This document shows, piece after piece, positions 1 to 12,967 of a stretch of 64,000 nucleotides of DNA (position 1 is the stretch's first letter; each line of letters opens with the position of its first letter). The DNA is from Chromera velia (taxonomy: Eukaryota > Sar > Chromeraceae). A program made the position numbers and the translations under genes. The notes beneath the pieces are model-generated. The model had not been told where the DNA came from, searched no databases, and was given only the letters and a program-made list of their open reading frames with translations. The DNA lies in assembly GCA_018398765.1 (NCBI GenBank), contig JAHBMJ010004061.1:9656-73655 (forward strand), read 5' to 3'.

Positions 1-306
1 GGGGGGGGGGGGTTGACTCATGTGTGCACGGCTGCCTTTATGCGCATCTGTGCTGTCTGCTTGCGTGATTCGTTTCTAGTCGGAAAGCGAAAAACCACAC
101 AAACCTGCGTCGACTGAAATTGAGACGATTTTTGCCGAACAGAAGAAACAAAGAGATCGAAACACCACGACATCTCCATCACACTCAAATGAGCAGTTCG
201 ATCGCGTTTGACCTAGGAACTTGGTTGCCATAGGAGGGTTCAGACAGGTTGAGTGTCCTTGGCTCTTTGTATAAATGAATTGAATTGCCTGCACTTTCTG
301 CTACAG

Positions 307-432
307 GTTTCGACCACGCAGGGTCTGGAGAGTTTGTGCGAGTTCGTGAGCAGGAAAGGGCGGATTCTACCCTCTAACTCAGGGATCCGGTGGGCAAAGG
401 ATGAAATTCTGGAAGCATGGATGAATATCTGA
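307..432 (+). CDS. 3'-terminal exon of a gene entering from the left; possible bS18-like protein
   Basis: A good acceptor (pyrimidine stretch ending CTACAG at 301-306) opens a 41-codon frame that stops with TGA at 430-432. The encoded tail contains FVSRKGRILPSNSG. This resembles the core of bacterial or organellar ribosomal protein S18 (F-[IV]-S-x-[RK]-G-[KR]-I-L-P followed by TG). The rest of the tail (RWAKDEILEAWMNI) is not typical of S18, so the assignment is tentative. The upstream exons lie outside the window. It could equally be an unrelated protein that shares this short motif. The frame is read from phase 0 and I cannot check that against the missing exon. Confidence 0.35.
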   Translation, partial: VSTTQGLESLCEFVSRKGRILPSNSGIRWAKDEILEAWMNI

Positions 433-456
433 TGTAAGTGCTAAGTAGCATAAAAG

Positions 457-706
457 ACCTCCCTGAACCTAACTACCACTTGAAAGTTGAAGCCACATTT
501 TTGGATAAGCTTGAAAGTCCGCGCCGCAGGCGCGGATCACATAGGGTTTTTTGAAAGCTGAAGCCGCATATCTGGGCGGTGCCAGGGGCGGTGTCTTGAC
601 CGTCTGCGCCGCTGGCGTGGACGGTGTGGCAGACGGTGTTTTGAAAAAAGATGGCGTAGATACAGATCATCTTGATTATATTGTTTAAAGTAGTACTTAA
701 GTTCAA
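457..706 (+). mobile_element. Short inverted-repeat (MITE-like) element, copy 1, with two stem-loops
   Basis: About 250 bp. It begins ACCTCCCTGAACCTAA and ends with a degraded inverted copy (TACTTAAGTTCAAG). It is clearly related to 56381-56646, whose ends are better preserved. Inside are two GC-rich hairpins in otherwise AT-rich sequence. One at 518-536 has 8 bp with a GCA loop. One at 599-625 has 12 paired positions with a GCT loop. There is no reading frame of note. It is either a non-autonomous DNA transposon or a mobile structured-RNA element. I saw no convincing target-site duplication. Confidence 0.6.
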
Positions 707-1550
707 GAAACAAATCATAAAGTACGTATCATAAAATACTATAAAGTTTAAACCATAACTTTAAGTGAATGTTTAGAATATAGTTTAAAGGAAAAGATTT
801 GCTAGATCTAGCTGGTCTGGGATATAGTGCCGGATAGTGAAGTTTACATAAATGTACGAAAAACAGGGATGTTTTCTTGTTTTTATATTTAAAAACGAAT
901 TTTTTACATTAATTTTGCTTTGTATTATATTTTTTATTTTTTTTACAGCTTTATTTTTTTTCTGTTTCTTACTCTTAGTTACTCTAAGTTACTCCCAGTA
1001 AAAAAAAATGAGACATACAAAAGAATCAGATTACTGTGAAGGATGAGAGAGAAATGGCGATCAAAGATAAAGACGACAGATCATTTTGTGACAGCACTTT
1101 AACATCTTCAGTGTTATTCTCTTTTTTTTCTTCTAAGGGCCTTTAGAAGTGATTAGAAGTGAGGGTCCTATTCTAAGATTCAGCTCGCGAAAAAGTACGT
1201 GCGGCGGCGCTGCAAAATCGGTGCTGCATCCGGTGCTGCATCCGGTGCTGCAGGGCGGGCACTGACACTGCAACTTCGCAGAGCCCGTGCGGCTTGCTAT
1301 GGCTTGCTATACTGTGCTTTAATTATGGAGCTTTCTGCACGCATCTTTCAGCAACAGCTAGGTTTATGATTCAACAGACACTTCAATATGCAACAGATCC
1401 CATCGTGCATGGACAACAACAGTGAATCCAATTCTTTCGTCGATTGCACGCGATCGGCACCTTTCATTAGATGTGTTTGATCATTCCGATGGAGCAAGAA
1501 GGAGAGCAAGACCAACAGCCCGCATTTTCAATGGCCGACACACTGATTTG
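707..1550. other. Upstream region of the transporter gene, non-coding
   Basis: AT-rich with homopolymer runs from 720 to 1150, then more GC-rich. A 12-bp unit (CCGGTGCTGCAT) is repeated about three times at 1219-1252. No ORF has support. The promoter and 5' UTR of the downstream transporter should lie here, but I recognise no TATA box or other defined element. Confidence 0.5.
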
Positions 1551-3969
1551 ATGGAAAAGATGATGACTGACAAGATCGTAAAAGTACTCCAAATAACGGG
1601 GGCTCTCGTGCTCTGGTTTGCTGCCAGCATGTCCCTCACGGCAGCAAACAAGTATCTGTTCGACACCATGGGTTTTCACTACCCGATTCTGGTCACGTTC
1701 ATCCACACAGGATTCATGTCTGTTATGGCCAGCATGGTCAGTGTGCTCTGCGACAGTGCAACTCTCACACTTCACAACGTCGCTAGATGCCCGTCTACCT
1801 GCTTCGCTCGCCACCCTACTGTCTGCAGATCCTCATCATCTGTCCTTGTGGCTCCGACTATCCCGTCGTCGAAACGCGGAAGTACTTTTGCTACATCGTC
1901 CCGAGTGAGTCAGTGAGGAAAGGAAAGATACAAAGCACCAGTTCATTTCGTATTCACATTGAGTGTGTCAGATCCGCAGAAGTTTTCACTGTCCATAGGA
2001 TCAAATTAGACACTTTCTGTTCCCCTGTGCCGTTCTCTGCAGTTGCCACCTGTGCAGTGACCGAGATCGCCCTGAGCAACGAGGCTTACACAATGGTTTC
2101 GATTTCTGTGATGACGGTCCGTCCCCCCGATGTCTTTCCGCTGCTTCCTTTCTCGCCGAGAGCCCCCTTCTCCTTGTGTCTCTGTGCGTACTACTGTACG
2201 CATCCCTGAACTCTTCTTCCTGTTCCTTCTCCTGCGTGCAGGTGATCAAATCGTGTATCCTTGTTGTCACGTACCTCGTGGCACTCTGCATGGGTCAGTG
2301 GGCCTCTGGAAGCCTGGGTTAGACGGCGCGTGAAACCAGCAATTCAGCAGGATCACGTACTAGCGTGATTGCACGACGGTACTGATCAGTGGAAGTACAG
2401 TACGGAAGCTGCATCTATGTAAAGAGGCACAAGCCTGTATGGAAGGAGACGGACAGACGAACTGCTGGAAGAAAGCGCGGGAGAGTAGAACGCTGAAGAA
2501 AGGCGTGAGAGGGTCTTTTGATTAGATTATGCCATCTGCATGCCTGCAGGACTCGAGAGATTTCGGTGTACAATCTTTTGTCTCGTGGTCAGTCAGAAAG
2601 TTCAATTTCCTTCTTTCCTAACACCTTCCCTCTCTCCTTCCATTCATTCAAGCATCCATTTGTTCATTCAAACACTGCCGCGCCTTTCCCTGTATTGCGC
2701 ACTTCGACGGTTTCCCGTTGATCGATCGACAGTTCCGTTTGCACCATCACGCATAGTGATTTTGTTTGCCTGACCGGAAGACTCTCGAGGTTCCCTTTTC
2801 CCCCTCTTTTTTCCTGAAGTCGAAATCTTTCCCCGAAACAGCAACCTCACTTCTCTCTCGGTCAGTCCCAGTCGTCCATTCTCTTCATGTTCCCCCCTGG
2901 CTTTGCTCTCATCCACTCTCCATGTCTCCCCTCTGTGCACGCCTCAATCAATCAATCGATGCATCCACCCATGGGTGCGACAAACAAACGCTGCAGTGCT
3001 GGATCCTGGGGGCCATCTCTCTGACAGTGCCCGAGATGGAGGTGCACAGCTTCTGGGGGTCCGTCTGTTTGTCTCTCTGTCTGTCTGTCTTTTTGTTTGA
3101 CTGCCTCCCTGTCTGTTTGTCTCCCTGTCTTTTTTGTCTGTTGTGTACATGGAGAGGAGGAGAAAGAAAGAAACATATGGCCTGTCTATCTATCTATCTT
3201 TGTTTGTGGTCTGTATGAAAAAAAGAAGAGAAAATACAGTGTGTCTGTGTGTCGAACTGTCTGCCGTGAGAGAAAGAAAGAACCACGTGGTCTGTCTGCC
3301 TGTGTCTCTGTCTCTCCGTCTGCGTGGGAGAGAGCGTACATGCCTACCTGTCTGCTTCTCTGTTTTGTACACGGCTTCTACGTGACCTCCCTTTCCGTGA
3401 CATTTTCCCCTTTTCTCTTGAGTCAATGTTGCTTTCAACCTATGTTGACCTGGACGCACCTGCAGCGTGGTCTACCTGATGATCGCGGTGTTCCTTGCTT
3501 CCCTTCGCTGGGTTCTTGTCCATAGGGAATTGAAGGTGAGTCAGTCAGTCAGTCTTTTAGTCAGTCAGTCAGTCAGGACGCCTGTCTTTGCATGTGAAGA
3601 CCCCCCTGCGTTCTGTCCGTGCGTGGGGATTCTTTTGTGATTGCATGTTTTGGAACGAAACCCCAGTGTACAAGGGAACAGAACAGTCAGAGGCTCACTG
3701 CCCCTCATTTGTTCACTCAATGAAAGGGTTTGAGAAGATTTCAATGGACCCTTCTGTTCTGATTCTCCTGTCATGGGTCGGTGCTCCTCCCTTCTAGTCG
3801 CGAGGCTGCTTGTTACCTGTGAGGCGACGCAATCGAACATACCTTTCTCATCGCATTCCCCCCTCACTGCCTTCCTGCCCGAATGTCCGATCTGAACGGA
3901 GTTCTGCATGCTCTCGGGACCTCGGTCTGCTTTTTCAGAGTCACGCCGAGACTCCGCTCTCTCTCTCTG

Positions 3970-4007
<38 letters not shown>

Positions 4008-6647
4008 TGTGTATGACACACAATGCAGGTCGACCGTCACTCCCCCCTCCAGCTGATGCTCCTCACACAACCGATAGGGGCCCTGCTGCTGGCGGGTCCC
4101 GCCTTCTTCATCGATGTTGGGCCCCTCAGCCGTGAGTCCGGTCAAGTCCTCTAGGAGAATCAAGCAGTGTCTGCATGCTGATGTTTATCAGTTTTTAAGT
4201 ATTGTAGACATGACATCTTTCACTCTTCTTCATTGGTACTTGACCCACACGCGTCCGCAAAAAGGTCGAGCACAGAGAGGAAATCCTCAGGGGTGATGGC
4301 CTCATAGGGAGGGGAGGGGGATTAACAAACAGGGTGTGCGTTCTCATTGTGGTTGGTCGAGCTCGGGGGCGGATCAAATTCATCTTAGGTACCCCTCGAT
4401 CTCTTTCGGACCAAAAAATGCCGACATATCTGAGTGTCTTCGTTTTTCCTTTGCTAAAGGTGCTGTACAAAAGCGTCTTTCGCAAAGCCCGCAACTTCTC
4501 TTTTGTTGCTTTCGCGACCGTCACACTCGAGATACCGTGAAAAAAACGAGTTCTTGCCTTCTGCTCTTCTCCTACCATTTGCCGGGGACGCATCGTGACC
4601 GAGGAAAATTGCCCTGTGTGAGTGTGAGTATGGGCGTGTGTGCGTCTGCAGAAGATTTTGATCTTTTTGTGGATCGGCAAAGACAATTTTACGTTGTGCT
4701 GATGGTCAGCTGGTGACATCAAGGGTGTATGTTGTCTACGTTTGTTCTCACTGTTTTTTCTGTCGCCTTGTCTCCTTCGCCTCTTCATTTACTCAGGTGT
4801 TCACTCCCGTCTCGTCTGTCCACGTTTTCACCGAAAACGCATCATGCGCGTCTGTTGGGCTGCGATTCAGTTCTTCTTCCTCCTTCCTTTTGCTCTCTTC
4901 GTGATCCTTGCACACATCGTCTCTGTTTATCTGTCCACTCATCTATCCATCCGTCGATCCGTTTCTTTAGGTGACGGGGTGCATTCTCCTCGCGTTCCTT
5001 CTGATCTTCGCGGAATACAGACTCGTCGGTGAGTGCTTGCTCTCCTTCTTTTTGCTCTGCCGGTCTTCCTTTTCGAGACCAAAACTAAACACAGAGAGAG
5101 ACTCTTGGCGGTGAAGTTGCGGTTATCTGCTCTACGGGTCAAAGCGGGCCGGGGACATCTGCTGAGCCCTTTTGATTGGCAGTCAGCTAATCAGTAAGAC
5201 GTACTCACTCACACAGGAGGGCACAGCATGCCTCACGCAAAGGAGGAAACCGAAAAGGGCTTCGTGGGAATTAAGTGATTCTCTGTTGTCCCCCGAAACT
5301 TAATTGCTCTGCGAGACTTGCGGGGCCACGCTGTCGTTCCTGATTTTCTTGCATTTGGGTTGGCCCGATCAATTCAGCAAACTGACTTTTCGACTCGCGT
5401 TCACGCATTGTCTCGGTGTGCAGGACTGACGTCGTCCACTTCTCTGGCCGTCGCGGGGACCGGCAAGGAAATTTTGACTATCTTCATGTCAATCGTCAGT
5501 TGTCGTGAATCCAAAGATCGAAACTCAGAAATTGCTGGGCGGCTGGTTCCTGATGCAGACAGACGGACAGACACACACTCACTCCAAAGGGGTCGAAGGA
5601 GTATTTGCGTACCAGGACAGCTTGAGATACCTGTCGCGATTGAGAGTGAGAAAGAGACGGTGGGGAAGACTGACAGCGAGGCAGACGGACAGGCAGACGC
5701 ACAAACATAGAGAGGTGGAAGGATGGATGGGTGGGTGGGCTGGTGGATGTGTGAGTGGATAGATGGATGCCGATGACTCTCGCTGTGCCCTGTTTGTTTT
5801 GCAGGAAGCCTTTAAAGAGAGGATAAACCTTGCAGCTGGATTTGGCATAGGTGGGCATCTCCTTGTCTTTTGGCAGTGAAGTGGGAAGCAGGCAAGGAAG
5901 GAAACAAAGGATCCCCGAGTCGTCTGTCACTTTCTCGGTCTGGTGGACACCTGTCACTCTGTCTCCTTGTCCAGCTGCCTGCGAGCGTGTCTAACGAGTT
6001 GTGGGCAGGACCGCCATGGAGGATGGATCAAACTCCGCTCCGCTGACGCACAGCAAGACTCTACACTTCATTTACCCGTGGGAGCTCCTTTTTTGACCCA
6101 GACTGAAGAGGCCCCCCAACCCATCACACACGTACACACACACACACACACACACATCTATATTTATTAATATATATATTTACATTTTGTCTGTATATTG
6201 TGTTTCTACTTTGTTTTGCGTGCAGGTCTCTCAATTATCGGTATTCTGTTGTACATTTTCGAGCGGAGCAGACTAGCTGCGGTCAGTCAGTCTGTAGACA
6301 AATCGGGAAAGAAAAAGCTTTTGGTGATGAATTCGTGCAGTTCGTTTCCATGAAAAAGGCTTGCTCGGTTGCCATCTCTCTCTTTCTCTCCTCTCCTTTG
6401 TCTTCTTGTTGCTACTTTGTCTTCTCGTTCTGACTTGCAGATTGAAGAAGAGCAGCGGCCGGCCCCCCCGACTGGACTCTCTCCCTCCAGGTGCCGTCCA
6501 ACTCCGATAGGCAAGGAGACTCTGGGGGGATGGAGAGAGGAAATAGGTGCCTTGCCTCCTCCAGCAAGGACGATGAAGCAACCATCAAAACCGGCAGACG
6601 ACGGAAGAAAAATGAAAATCGCTTCTGCTGCCCCGGCTCCACGGTGA
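1551..6647 (+). CDS. SLC35/TPT-family nucleotide-sugar or phosphate transporter (drug/metabolite transporter superfamily)
   Basis: Thirteen exons encode 359 aa: 1551-1736, 1829-1904, 2043-2116, 2242-2293, 3028-3058, 3466-3535, 4029-4131, 4652-4704, 4971-5028, 5424-5494, 5805-5850, 6226-6281 and 6441-6647 (TGA). Every junction keeps phase. The order of hydrophobic segments fits the roughly 10-TM TPT/SLC35 fold, closest in feel to SLC35C2. Recognisable motifs are AANKYLFDTMGFHYPILVT in TM1-2, SNEAYTMVSISVMTVIKS (residues in the substrate path), and SLRWVLVHRELK. The C-terminal block LTSSTSLAVAGTGKEIL is followed by two more membrane segments. Such proteins exchange a sugar nucleotide or phosphorylated metabolite across Golgi, ER or plastid membranes. 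I cannot infer the substrate. A hydrophilic tail of about 68 residues after the last TM is basic and Pro-rich. The start is the first in-frame ATG before TM1. The exon at 4652-4704 rests on phase and composition only. Confidence 0.88.
3969..4013. repeat. (GT)n microsatellite in intron
   Basis: A GT dinucleotide run interrupted once by TATG. It lies just before the acceptor of transporter exon 7. Confidence 0.9.
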
Positions 6648-7051
6648 CATATGCAGAATTGTGTTGTTAGCTGTGTTGTGGATAACTGTTAGTTTGAGCT
6701 CCCAACTCTTCCTAGATCATGCATGCATGAGAAGTAAAGCTTCAAAAATTACAGCAAAAATTATGGATTTTAATGAAAACTAGACAAGTAGATTTCACGT
6801 TAAATTCCATTTAATTCCATGCATAAATCATATCTATGAATTTTTGTTAAATATATGAAGAATTTATTTGAATTTGACGTTATTTAACATGATTTTATAG
6901 TAATTTAGAATATTTCTAGGATATTTTTTCAAAACTATAAATCAAATTAATTCAATGATTTAGGTTTTCACTATAATTTTATGAATTTTAAATTTATTGA
7001 TTAGACTAGTAATCAATTTTGATCTATTTTAAAAAACATTTGTCGGCCACT

Positions 7052-7323
7052 GGCATCATGATGCCTAGGCGCTGCACATAGAAAAAAAAAAAGAAAAAAA
7101 AAAGTTGGGAAGGCCTATTTTTTTTTTCTTTTTTTTTATTTTCTTATTTCAAGTGCCTCTAAAAGGAAAAGTATCACTTTCGCCCTGAAACTTACTTTTT
7201 CATATAAAATGTGAACCTAACTTTTAACTTAAAAAAAAAAAAAGAAAAAAAAAGTTGAGGACGCCTAATTTAAATAGTATTTTTTTTTCTTTTTTTTTTA
7301 TGTGCGGTGCCTAGCATGATGCC
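7052..7323. mobile_element. MITE-like element with terminal inverted repeats and A/T-tract hairpins
   Basis: The left end reads GGCATCATGATGCCTAGGC and then GCACAT. The right end is the inverse (ATGTGC, then GTGCCTAGCATGATGCC). Each end runs into an A-tract (left) or T-tract (right) with a single G or C interruption. Inside, a unit of A-tract, GTTG, GCCTA and T-tract occurs twice in direct order, each able to fold back. The length of about 272 bp and the lack of coding fit a non-autonomous DNA element. No clear target-site duplication was seen. Confidence 0.5.
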
Positions 7324-7506
7324 ATCTTCATTATCATATGTAGTTTTTCTTAAGACCTCTGCTAGTGGTACTGGCCTTCAAGTTTTTAACTGCCTGCTAC
7401 TTGACAGTGGAGCAATTTATGCTACATAAATATGCCGCGGGCTAGATATATCCTAGGATATATCCAGTTTAGTACTCGCTGCTGCATTTAGTAGTAAATT
7501 AGTATC
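7324..7506. other. Intergenic sequence including a 13-bp target-site duplication
   Basis: AT-rich spacer in the tail-to-tail interval between the transporter (ends 6647) and the lipase gene (ends 9292). The 13 bp at 7494-7506 (GTAAATTAGTATC) is repeated at 8114-8126 and brackets the retrotransposon fragment. Nothing else is recognisable here. Confidence 0.6.
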
Positions 7507-8113
7507 GGGGGGCATTGACTCAAAGTTTATTCCTAAAATCTGGCCTATACGTCTTTCGTCTCTTCCTTCTATCCTGGTTACTGCTCTCGCTGCTAGCTCT
7601 CTCTCTCATACGACCTCATACTTGACGCTCCTCCGTGCGAATGCCTTCTTCGGCATTTGCTAAGTACTTCCCATCCCTCAGTTATGACCAGTGCACTGCC
7701 TACTCCTCCTTCCTCCTAGCCCTCCCCCTGCACTCCTCTGGTCCCCCGAATACACGCGCTTGCCGCTTTCAGGTGGGCAATCTGCAGTTAGGCTCGGATC
7801 CGGCCGCACGTCTTGCTCATGTGTTGCCCCCATTTCTCACTCAATCGCTCTGCCACCCTCTTCAAGAACATCTTAGCCTCCCCCTCCATTGTCCCGTCGA
7901 CCGTACTCACGAGGGGGGTGAAGTCGCACCCTCTGTCCACGCTTGCCTGCCCATGTTTCCTCTTCTTTTCTTCTGCTGCTGCTTTGAGGGCTTGAGTCCA
8001 GGTCACCTTCCCCTTCGAGGCGGCGTGTAGCTTTATCACCCTGGTATCAAAAATTGCCAGCCTCTGTGGAGCATAGGCCCCCCGGACTTGGAAGTCCCCC
8101 CTTAGCGCCGGAC
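7507..8113 (-). mobile_element. 5'-truncated non-LTR retrotransposon, copy 1
   Basis: On the minus strand, 8039-7788 encodes the distal part of the post-reverse-transcriptase region seen in many LINE-type elements. Recognisable runs are [20 protein letters not shown] and a KTCGRIRA end. A related and longer copy lies at 49821-50718. The insertion is bracketed by the 13-bp direct repeat GTAAATTAGTATC (7494-7506 and 8114-8126), as expected of target-primed reverse transcription. The 3' end (left side) finishes at a C-run (TCAATGCCCCCC in sense) with no poly(A) tail. Severe 5' truncation leaves no endonuclease or polymerase domain, so this copy is dead. Confidence 0.85.
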
Positions 8114-8126
8114 GTAAATTAGTATC

Positions 8127-9291
8127 AGACTAGTAGATGCCTAGGTAGATACATAGCTAAATACATGGCTATTTGCAAACAATAGCCAAATATTTGCAAA
8201 CTATAGTTTGCAATTAAATTCTAAATAAAAACTAGCATAAAAAACCTGCAACCAAGATAATAATAAGCAGCCCTCAGTCTAGCCCTTAGTCGAGTATCGA
8301 TACACGTAAGCTACTAGGCAAGCTGATGATGCAGCGCTCACTCCTGCTCAGGCTACGCGACTAGCTACGAGATCTAGCACGAGATACAACGGGACTGAGA
8401 TACATGGTATAGCAGTATAGATATATGATATGGTGAACACTTGCTAAACGGCAAACCTGCCCCATTGATCTGTCAGAGTGACAGTTGTACCACTGCTCAA
8501 CGATCGTATTTCTTGGCTTTTCCTCAAGAGGTCTGATTTGCATGCATGGATTTGTGGTTCAATCAACCATTGTCGTCAGGTATCGAGAGAGAGTGAGCGG
8601 GAACCATAAGGGGGACGCCACAATTACCTAAAATCTAGTTCAACATGGAATCCTCTCCTTCAATTCTGCTCATCCACATTCACCATTCAGGCTGGAGCTC
8701 TCAATGCGCGGAGCAACAACACATTCGTTTGCGATGGAAGGGCAGCGCTCTCAAAGCACGACAACTTTTTCAAAAGGAGATCACGATCACTGTTACACAA
8801 AGTTCTACGGCGTATTGGTTCAGCACAGAGCTCTTGCGAAGATTGAGAAGAAAACTCAGCTGACAGAATCAATTTAAAAAAAGGCTGGAAAAGGATTCAT
8901 GGCAATGAACACAAACGACACAAGACCAAAGCCCACAGAGGTCCAGCCTGCATGGCTAGGGCGTCTTGAGCATCCTATGGATACACGGGAGGTTAATCAG
9001 CAACAAGAAGTCACGTAAAATTCCTGGTCGCACGGACATTCCTCTTTTCTGCTTAATTTTCGGCGACAAAACGATCGAATTTGTCCGAATTCAAAGACCC
9101 CGACATGGTATTCGACAAAAGCGGGCAGACATGCGTGAAAAACGACAACACAAGAACAAGCATCCATAATGTTCAGATTCCGCTCCTTCTCCCTTATCCA
9201 TACGCTCCTCTCACTGGAGAGGAGGCACATTTCCGTTCTCCCCGCAGTTATTCTTTCCTCCCACGCACAGGTCCTTGAATTGAGCTGGGTC
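8127..9291. other. Intergenic spacer, no gene seen
   Basis: AT-rich at first, containing a perfect 20-bp palindrome at 8194-8213 (TTGCAAACTA and its inverse). From about 8640 the composition becomes more balanced, but I find no supported exon. It ends at the stop codon of the minus-strand lipase gene. Confidence 0.5.
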
Positions 9292-10568
9292 TCAAGCAGA
9301 GTTGACGGCCGACGGAGTAGACAGAGCAGTCGAATTCCGAATCCTACCGCTTCCTCTGAGCATTGAGGTGGACCTTGAATCAGAAAGCGTCTCTGCCAGT
9401 CCACCTTGACTCGGGGGGGGGGAAGAGTGTTCTGGAGGTAATGAGGGTGCAGACAAGGGGGGGATGCTGACCGACACTCCTCCCCGAGTTCTTCTCTTAC
9501 CCACACAGGACGTCAACTGGTATTTCTCGTCATCGAACGTCACGGAGTCGTTGCGCGCCACTTCGGCACATCTGCACACGAAGAGTCAGGTAAATTAGAG
9601 GACACATAGGATATCTGTGCCAGATCCTGCCACTGTTTTCTCACTCCTCGACAGTGCGTGTGCAAACGACAAATGTTCGCCGGTCTGTCTGCCCGTCGCC
9701 CAGCCCACTTCCCAAGGGAAGTAAGAGCAAGAGCAGGAAGGAAACTTCTCGGACCTCATTGTGCAGTCTAAATCTGCTTTTGCGCCCAGACCCTCCCAGT
9801 TTCCCCTTCTCCCCTCTCTGGAAGCCTTCTGCCTTCCTGCCTGCCTGACTGACAGTTGATGAACAGACTCCCGGGGGTCTCCGCACCGACAAACAAGCTC
9901 GCACAGACTGATGAGAACCTGAAAGAAAGAAGGGGGGGCGGGAGGGAGGGAGCAAGAGAGTCAGACAAACCGGCTCGCGATGAGTCGGACGGGCAGCTCT
10001 TGACGAACCAAACGGCACCGAAAGAAATAGCGTGAGCCAAACCCCTCTCTTCTTCTGATTCCTGTGCCCCAGGCCCGTCCATGAATGGAACCAAGCACAA
10101 CAAACACCTGATCGACAGAGGCCAACACAACTTTGTTCATCGAAGGACGCTGGTGCATTTTCTTTTCTACGACGATTCAGACAATGCATGACTCTCTGAT
10201 CACTGGCTGTGTGTCCCTCCACCCGATTCCGTCGCCAGAACAGAACCCGGATGCCCGCCTGTCTGACTGACTGACTCACAAAATGGCATTTTCTGGAGTC
10301 TCTGGCGGCACAGCTGATTTGTTGCACGAGCCCCCGGACGATGTCGATGTTCGGAACGATGTCGTACTCAGGAACGATGGACGTCAGGAGGGACTCCAAC
10401 CGAAGATCGCTCACATTGTACTTTGTCGACACATAGTACTGCACACAGTGAGTCATAAAAAAGAAAGACAAGCGCCACAAGCGCCACTTTGCAATCTGCG
10501 TGTACGAGTACACATAGCCGAAGCGGGCGGAAAGAGAATTCCAAGTTCCGTACACGCATGCACACACA

Positions 10569-10602
<34 letters not shown>

Positions 10603-10633
10603 AAGACAGAAAGACAGAGAGAGAGAGACAGAA

Positions 10634-10698
<65 letters not shown>

Positions 10699-12936
10699 CG
10701 CACAAGTGAAGCAGGAAGAAGAAAACAGCAAGCATTGTTCTTTTCGATGTCCGCAGAGCTGACCAGTCCCGGTGGAGAGACAGCAACGACAGGGATTTTC
10801 TTCTGTGCACCCAAGAGAGACGCCAGGCCGCCTCCGAGGGAGTGACCGACGAGGACCATCCTGTGGGGGGCCCAGTCTCGAAGACGTTGCCCCTTGCTGC
10901 TCCTGTCTGAAGTCAAAGTCTGCGTGCGTCAGTATTTGCATGGCATGTCAGCAAGCACACACACCGTTAGACTTTGCTCTCTGCTTTTCCTACACACAGA
11001 TAATGTCGCATTTTCAAGCAATACCTGGAATCGATAGAACCATCTGCCTGATACGGTTGTGCACCGACTGTCGATCAACTGAGTTCTAATGGTGGCGGAG
11101 GCACATTTCATCATTATCACTGAGCGTATCTCTCCGGTGGTCACAATGACAGCTTGATTATTTGCCTCGAATGTCTTCCGATTACTCAATCATTCCCGTC
11201 TCTACTGATCGACTCACCAGCTCCTTTGAACCCCTTTCACTCGCCCCCTTCCCCTTCTCCCAGTCCCCGGCAATTTCAGAGTCAGACTCGGGGGACGAGT
11301 CGACTGCGACTCCGCTCCTTCTGGCACGCACTTCATCGACAAATCTCCTCAGACGGACCACGACTTCCTTGAAGGGATCCTGAGAAAATTCAGAAGAGGA
11401 TCGTTTGAGTGTGCCATGGCTCAAGTCATTGCAGGGATACTGAGGAGACGCTCCACTCAAGGATTTCTGTGCTGTGAATCGTCTTTCTTGCGTTTGATCG
11501 AGGACAGGAAACTCGGAGGAAGCATGACGACAGAAACCTTCACATTTCCTCGGAAAAGAGACCAAAACAACAACATCCCTTATTTTACTTCCCTGTAGGA
11601 AAGGAAGGGAGCAGCCCGAGAAGGAAAGAGGGAGGGGACATGGAAAAAATAAAAGAAAATAAAAGAAGTGCCGACTCCTTAGAGCTCAATACACTTTCCC
11701 TCTTCTGGCGCCTTTCTCTTTCAATTCTCTTTCCTCCCTCACCCCCTGACTGCCTTACCTCATTCGAGAGGAACGTCAGAGCAAGGGCCTTCTGGACGTA
11801 TCGGGTCGGGATCCAGGAAAGCAGAGGGATCACGTACCTGCACGAAAAGAAAAGAAAAGAAAGACACGGAATGAATCGATGAAAAGCGGATGCAGGAAGG
11901 AACAAGGAGATGAATAGGGATTCCCTCCCGGAGACGGACTCCCTTCTCCTGACTGACCAGGTCGAGCTCGGACAAATCGAAGTTTGCGACTTTCCGACAC
12001 AAAGAGAGAAGAGAACAAAAAGACTCCCTCCCACTGGCTACCTGCAATTTCTAATCTATCGATGGCTTCTCACTCACTTACCGGTCGACGCTCTGAAGTG
12101 TCGCAATAGAGCTCCAGAAGTCCAAGTCGGCAAATGCGTCCCTCTTGTTTGATGTTCCTCTGAAGGAAATCTGTACAGAGAAAGGAAGGAAGGCAAAGAA
12201 CAGTGAGCGAAGAAATTGAAACAACGAACGACAGTAAAAAGATGATTACACAAAAGTGTTTGAGAAGCAGAATGAATCCGAAAGAGACCTACCAACATGA
12301 CAAGGGTATGCGAGTTCGAATTCTTCAAAGAAGATAAAAAATGACAAGTCCGCGCGTGCAGGCACAAGAGCCCGGACGGAAATGCCGCAGACCGTGGCAG
12401 ACAAGCCCATCTCCCCCTATCTCCCTTACATTCTCGCGTCCGCTTCCTTTTCCTGCATGACCGAGGGTAGGGTGCCATACGTGTCTGCCAACCTGTGCGT
12501 TCTCTTGTTCGTTCAACTTTGTGTGTGAACAGGCAGGCCCTCTAGTGAAGAGGGAGGGTCTGACTCAAGATGGTAAGAGAAAAGGTGAAGAAAGTCGGTT
12601 TGTGCACGAAAGAAGTGCTGACCACCGTGAGATTCTGTTTGGGAAAATGGATTTCCACAGCTCTGCCGATCGCAGAGCTGTTCTCAACCCGCCCAATCTC
12701 GAACCTGAACAAAGACATATGAATACAAAGAAAGGGCAGGAGCTTGTGGAGAAGGGTGCCTCTGTGTATGCATCGAATGAGCAGACTGATGCATCGAACA
12801 AGACGAGAAAGGGACAGAAGCGGAAGAGAGGAATACTGCAAGCCGTGAACAACTGAAGAAAACAAGAACGAACGAAGGAAAGAAAGAAAGAGAGAGAGAG
12901 AGAGCGAGAGAGAGAAAGAAAGAGAAGAAAGAGGCA

Positions 12937-12967
<31 letters not shown>

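Noticed and set aside
1-12. Run of 12 G at the window start, considered as telomere or tail
   Set aside because: Homopolymer at a sequence edge without telomere-type repeats; more likely an assembly or low-complexity edge.
4195-4788. 197-residue minus-strand frame inside the transporter gene
   Set aside because: Antisense to introns and exon 8 of a gene supported by 13 phase-consistent exons; composition is low complexity.
10929-11189. Possible lipase exon between 11218 and 10919
   Set aside because: Exons 11379-11218 and 10919-10764 join in phase 0, and the domain is complete without it.
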